From NCBI GenBank assembly GCA_001803705.1, contig MHDY01000247.1:1-32374 (forward strand): a stretch of 32,374 nucleotides of DNA, written 5' to 3'. The notes under the pieces are model-generated. The model was given only the letters and a program-made list of their open reading frames with translations, had not been told where the DNA came from and ran no database searches. Shown in pieces: positions 29,851-32,374 of this stretch. This DNA comes from Nitrospirae bacterium GWC2_56_14. Lineage in GTDB: Bacteria > Nitrospirota > UBA9217. The position numbers and the translations under genes were made by a program. Positions within the stretch are counted from its first letter, which is position 1, and each line of letters opens with the position of its first letter.

Positions 29851-30064
29851 GAATGTTCTCCAGCTGGAAATAGTATACCATTTTCGTACACGTTACGATG
29901 ATTAAGTGGAGTGCGGGAGTTTTTTAAAACGGAAAGGAACGCTGACAAGTGAAGGGGAAACAGCTGCGGAAAGAACGACGGCAAGAGGCAGATTGCACGG
30001 GCTTTTCCCGTTCAGGGATCAGGGCTTTTCCTGAAAAAGCAGGGCGGCCGGGTCCGGAGCATCC
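29851..30064. other. Spacer between the histidine kinase and kinase-fold genes
   Basis: These 214 bp contain no supported gene and no clear T-tailed terminator. A weak hairpin (GCTTTTT and AAAAGC around CAGG) lies near 30022-30042. Confidence 0.45.
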
Positions 30065-32374
30065 TCACCTGTCCAGGACTTTCCGTATGTCCCTTGCAAG
30101 ACTCGCTTCGGTAAAGGGCTTGGACATCAGATCGATGTCCTCGTCCAGCACGCCGTGGCGCGCGATCATGCCGTCCTCATAGCCCGACATATAGAGCACC
30201 CTCGTCTCCGGATGGATCTCCCGCACCCGTGCGGCAAGCTCCCGTCCCCCCAGCTTCGGCATGATCACATCGGTGAGGAGAACATGCACCTTGCCGCGGT
30301 AGCGCCTGCAGAGATCCAGGGCAACCATGCCGTCCTTTGCCTCCATCACCGTATACCCCAGGTCGGAAAGGAGGTCCACCGCAAGCTCACGCACCACCTC
30401 CTGGTCCTCCACAACAAGCACGGTTTCCAGACCGCGCAGCAGGTCCTTGTCCTCCCGGTCCTTTTTCTCCTGTTCCACCGCATCCATGACGCGCGGCAGG
30501 TAGATCCGGAAGGTGGTCCCCTCGCCTACCACGCTGTGCACGGTTATGTGCCCCCCGTTCTGCTTCACGATGCCGTGGACCATGGCCAGCCCCAATCCCG
30601 TGCCCTTTCCCTGCTCCTTGGTCGTGAAGAAGGGTTCGAAGAGATGCGTCTTGACCTCGGCGGTCATGCCCTGCCCCGTATCCGACGCCGAGATCAGGAC
30701 GTATTCCCCCGGCAGGACGTCGAGCGCACTTTGCGCGTAGGTTCTGTCAATGCAGACGTTGGAAGTCTGGATCGTCAGCTTTCCGCCCGCGGGCATGGCG
30801 TCTTTGGCATTGACGACAAGGTTCATGAGCGCCTGCTCGAGCTGACCCGGGTCCGCCTTCGCATTGCCGAGGTCCGGAGCGAGCAGCACTTCCAGCTCGA
30901 TGTCCTCCTGGATGATGTGTTTGAGCATGCGCACGCTCTCTTCGATGACCATGTTGATGTTCATGACCTTGGGCCGGATCACCTGTTTGCGGCTGAACGC
31001 CAGCAGTTGCCTCGTGAGATTGGCGGCCATCTTGGCCGCCTTGATCATGGTTTCCATGCCCTTGAGGGCGCGGGCATCCTTGAGGTTCTTCATCACCACG
31101 CCGCTGTAGCCGAGGATGGCGGTCATGAAGTTGTTAAAATCGTGGGCAATGCCGCCGGCAAGCCGTCCGATAAGCTCCATCTTCTGCGCCTGGGCAAGCT
31201 GTTCCTCGAGGCGCCGTTCCTTCGTCATGTCCCTCCGGCTGGCCACGAACTGCATGACCTCTCCCCGTTCGTTGCGAACGGGGACCACGGTCATATGCTC
31301 CTGATATTTCGATCCGTCTTTTCTCCTGTTGTTCAAGACCCCTGACCACAGAGCGCCCTGAAGAATGGTCGCCACCGTCTGCGGCAGGAGCTCGCCGGGC
31401 AGTATCTGGGCGTCCATGGCCGTACCGATCAGCTCCTGCCGGGAGTAGCCCGTCAGCCGTTCCAGGGCGGGATTGATGTAGCTGATGATGCCGCTGCGGT
31501 CCGCGATCATGATGCCTTCCCCGGATTCCTCAATGGCCCGGGTGATCAGGTGCTCACGCTCCGCGTGCTTTTTAATGACCAGGGACTTCGTGACCAGGAG
31601 CGAGACGGCATCGATAAAACTTCGCTCCATGTCCCCCAGCGCGTTTTCTTCCTCAAAATAGAGCGAGATGATCCCCAGGACGGTCTGCTCGTGTTTGATG
31701 GGCAGACAATAGTGGCCATGCGGGGAGTCGTTCCCGTGGGTATGCTGATGATCGTCCCTGGAAAAATAGCCGTACACCAGTTCCCCGCTTCGGGCCGCCT
31801 GTCCGCAGATGCACGTACCCAGGGCGACCCGTGCGCAGGCGCTTTTCTGGGATGGTGAGAAGTTCTTCTCCGCCCTGAGGACGAGGGTGTTCGGATCGAT
31901 ATCATCCACCAGGAACACGCTGCCTTTTCCCATGATATTGAGCCATTTGAGGGAGAGGATCGTGTCGAGGACTTTCGCGAGGAACCGGTCGACGTCCTCA
32001 GCCTCCTGCGACGCCTTCAGGATATCGGAAAAAGCATTCTGCATCTCCAAGCGCTTGGAAAGGGCCTCGTTGCTCTGGTAAAGTTCCCTGAGCGTCTGAT
32101 TGGTGAATTCCGAAAGCCTGCCGATCTCGTCCTCGACGGGATAGATACTGATGGTCTTCTTTTTTCCGTCCCGAACGTCCTTGATCTCCGCGCTCAGGGT
32201 CAGGATCGGACCGATGAAGTACCGGTAGAGGCCCATCAGCACGAAGAGGATGCCGGTGCCCCCGGTCAGGTAGAGGAAGAGCACAATGTTCTTCTTTACC
32301 CTCCGCTCCTGCTCCGATCTGCGGCCAAAGGCCTCCCGGAATGCGGCTGTGGAGGTCTCGATCTTCGCCAGTTC
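30065..32374 (-). CDS. Hybrid sensor histidine kinase (5' end outside the window)
   Basis: The frame stays open to the window edge, so this is the C-terminal 769 residues of a larger protein; a GTG at 32284 is internal. Visible order: helical segment, one transmembrane helix (LFLYLTGGTGILFVLMGLY), HAMP-type linker, and a GAF domain with ALGTCICGQAARSGE and a His-rich HQHTHGNDSPHGHY stretch. Then comes a PAS domain (GIMIADRSGIISYINPALER), HisKA with the H-box AHDFNNFMTAILGYSG (His about 411 of the visible part), and HATPase_c (NLVVNAKDAM, DTGQGM, GKGTGLGLAM). A C-terminal receiver follows, with VLVVEDQEV, phospho-acceptor Asp in LLTDVIMP and Lys in SKPF. The N-terminal periplasmic part is likely sensory. 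The receiver may act as a phosphorelay or regulatory module. Confidence 0.95.
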   Translation of the reverse strand, partial: ELAKIETSTAAFREAFGRRSEQERRVKKNIVLFLYLTGGTGILFVLMGLYRYFIGPILTLSAEIKDVRDGKKKTISIYPVEDEIGRLSEFTNQTLRELYQSNEALSKRLEMQNAFSDILKASQEAEDVDRFLAKVLDTILSLKWLNIMGKGSVFLVDDIDPNTLVLRAEKNFSPSQKSACARVALGTCICGQAARSGELVYGYFSRDDHQHTHGNDSPHGHYCLPIKHEQTVLGIISLYFEEENALGDMERSFIDAVSLLVTKSLVIKKHAEREHLITRAIEESGEGIMIADRSGIISYINPALERLTGYSRQELIGTAMDAQILPGELLPQTVATILQGALWSGVLNNRRKDGSKYQEHMTVVPVRNERGEVMQFVASRRDMTKERRLEEQLAQAQKMELIGRLAGGIAHDFNNFMTAILGYSGVVMKNLKDARALKGMETMIKAAKMAANLTRQLLAFSRKQVIRPKVMNINMVIEESVRMLKHIIQEDIELEVLLAPDLGNAKADPGQLEQALMNLVVNAKDAMPAGGKLTIQTSNVCIDRTYAQSALDVLPGEYVLISASDTGQGMTAEVKTHLFEPFFTTKEQGKGTGLGLAMVHGIVKQNGGHITVHSVVGEGTTFRIYLPRVMDAVEQEKKDREDKDLLRGLETVLVVEDQEVVRELAVDLLSDLGYTVMEAKDGMVALDLCRRYRGKVHVLLTDVIMPKLGGRELAARVREIHPETRVLYMSGYEDGMIARHGVLDEDIDLMSKPFTEASLARDIRKVLDR

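Overview
The window looks like a chromosomal stretch of a GC-rich, free-living, Gram-negative-type bacterium. It carries lipoprotein and secretory signals, c-di-GMP effector domains, a hybrid histidine kinase, a B12-dependent ribonucleotide reductase and a bacteriohemerythrin. That mix, with a large load of short-word intergenic repeats, recalls uncultivated Nitrospirota or Desulfobacterota genomes. The assignment is an inference from gene content only; no rRNA or marker-gene comparison was possible. Almost every gene is on the minus strand. Only the phosphate-transport pair at the left edge and a small RodZ-like HTH gene are on the plus strand.

Layout. 1-1.6 kb: DUF47 accessory protein and PiT phosphate transporter, overlapping. 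1.6-3.9 kb: repeats, a PHP-domain phosphoesterase-like gene and a cation-efflux-like membrane protein with a Cys-rich tail. 3.9-7.3 kb: RodZ-type HTH protein; an RR-PilZ gene followed by a BrkB-type membrane protein fused to a cyclic-nucleotide-binding domain; a FixH/YtkA-like lipoprotein with a small HMA metal-binding protein. 7.5-7.8 kb: tRNA-Lys and tRNA-Glu with their own promoter and terminator. 7.9-12.1 kb: class V aminotransferase, serA, purA. 12.5-14.1 kb: MshEN (c-di-GMP-type) protein, YjbQ and a secreted DUF1573 protein. 14.1-16 kb: ttcA, a zinc-ribbon/histone-H1-like protein and a small unknown. 16.2-18.8 kb: nrdJ with a promoter bearing two NrdR-box-like sites. 19.3-25.8 kb: UPF0182 and DUF4105 membrane proteins, two alpha/beta hydrolases and a small membrane protein. 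26-32.4 kb: bacteriohemerythrin, PAS sensor, methyltransferase, UspA, a kinase-fold protein and a hybrid histidine kinase cut by the window edge.

The most interesting signal is in the DUF1573 gene (12483-12893, minus). The first cysteine of the family's Cys-Gly-Cys motif is encoded by an in-frame TGA. The frame then stays open through the rest of the domain. The TGA is followed by two perfect hairpins, the second placed as a bacterial SECIS element would be, and codons in that stem are unusually AT-rich. I read it as a candidate periplasmic selenoprotein; a nonsense mutation or a sequencing error remains possible.

The second theme is intergenic. Most spacers, including those inside apparent operons, contain a short-word repeat tract or a repeat with inverted arms. 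Each family uses its own word, and the tract ends close to the next gene's ribosome-binding site. Two copies of one ~130-bp family, 22 kb apart and in opposite orientation, are clearly homologous. These tracts create false N-terminal extensions, so several starts were moved downstream to the ATG with a proper ribosome-binding site.
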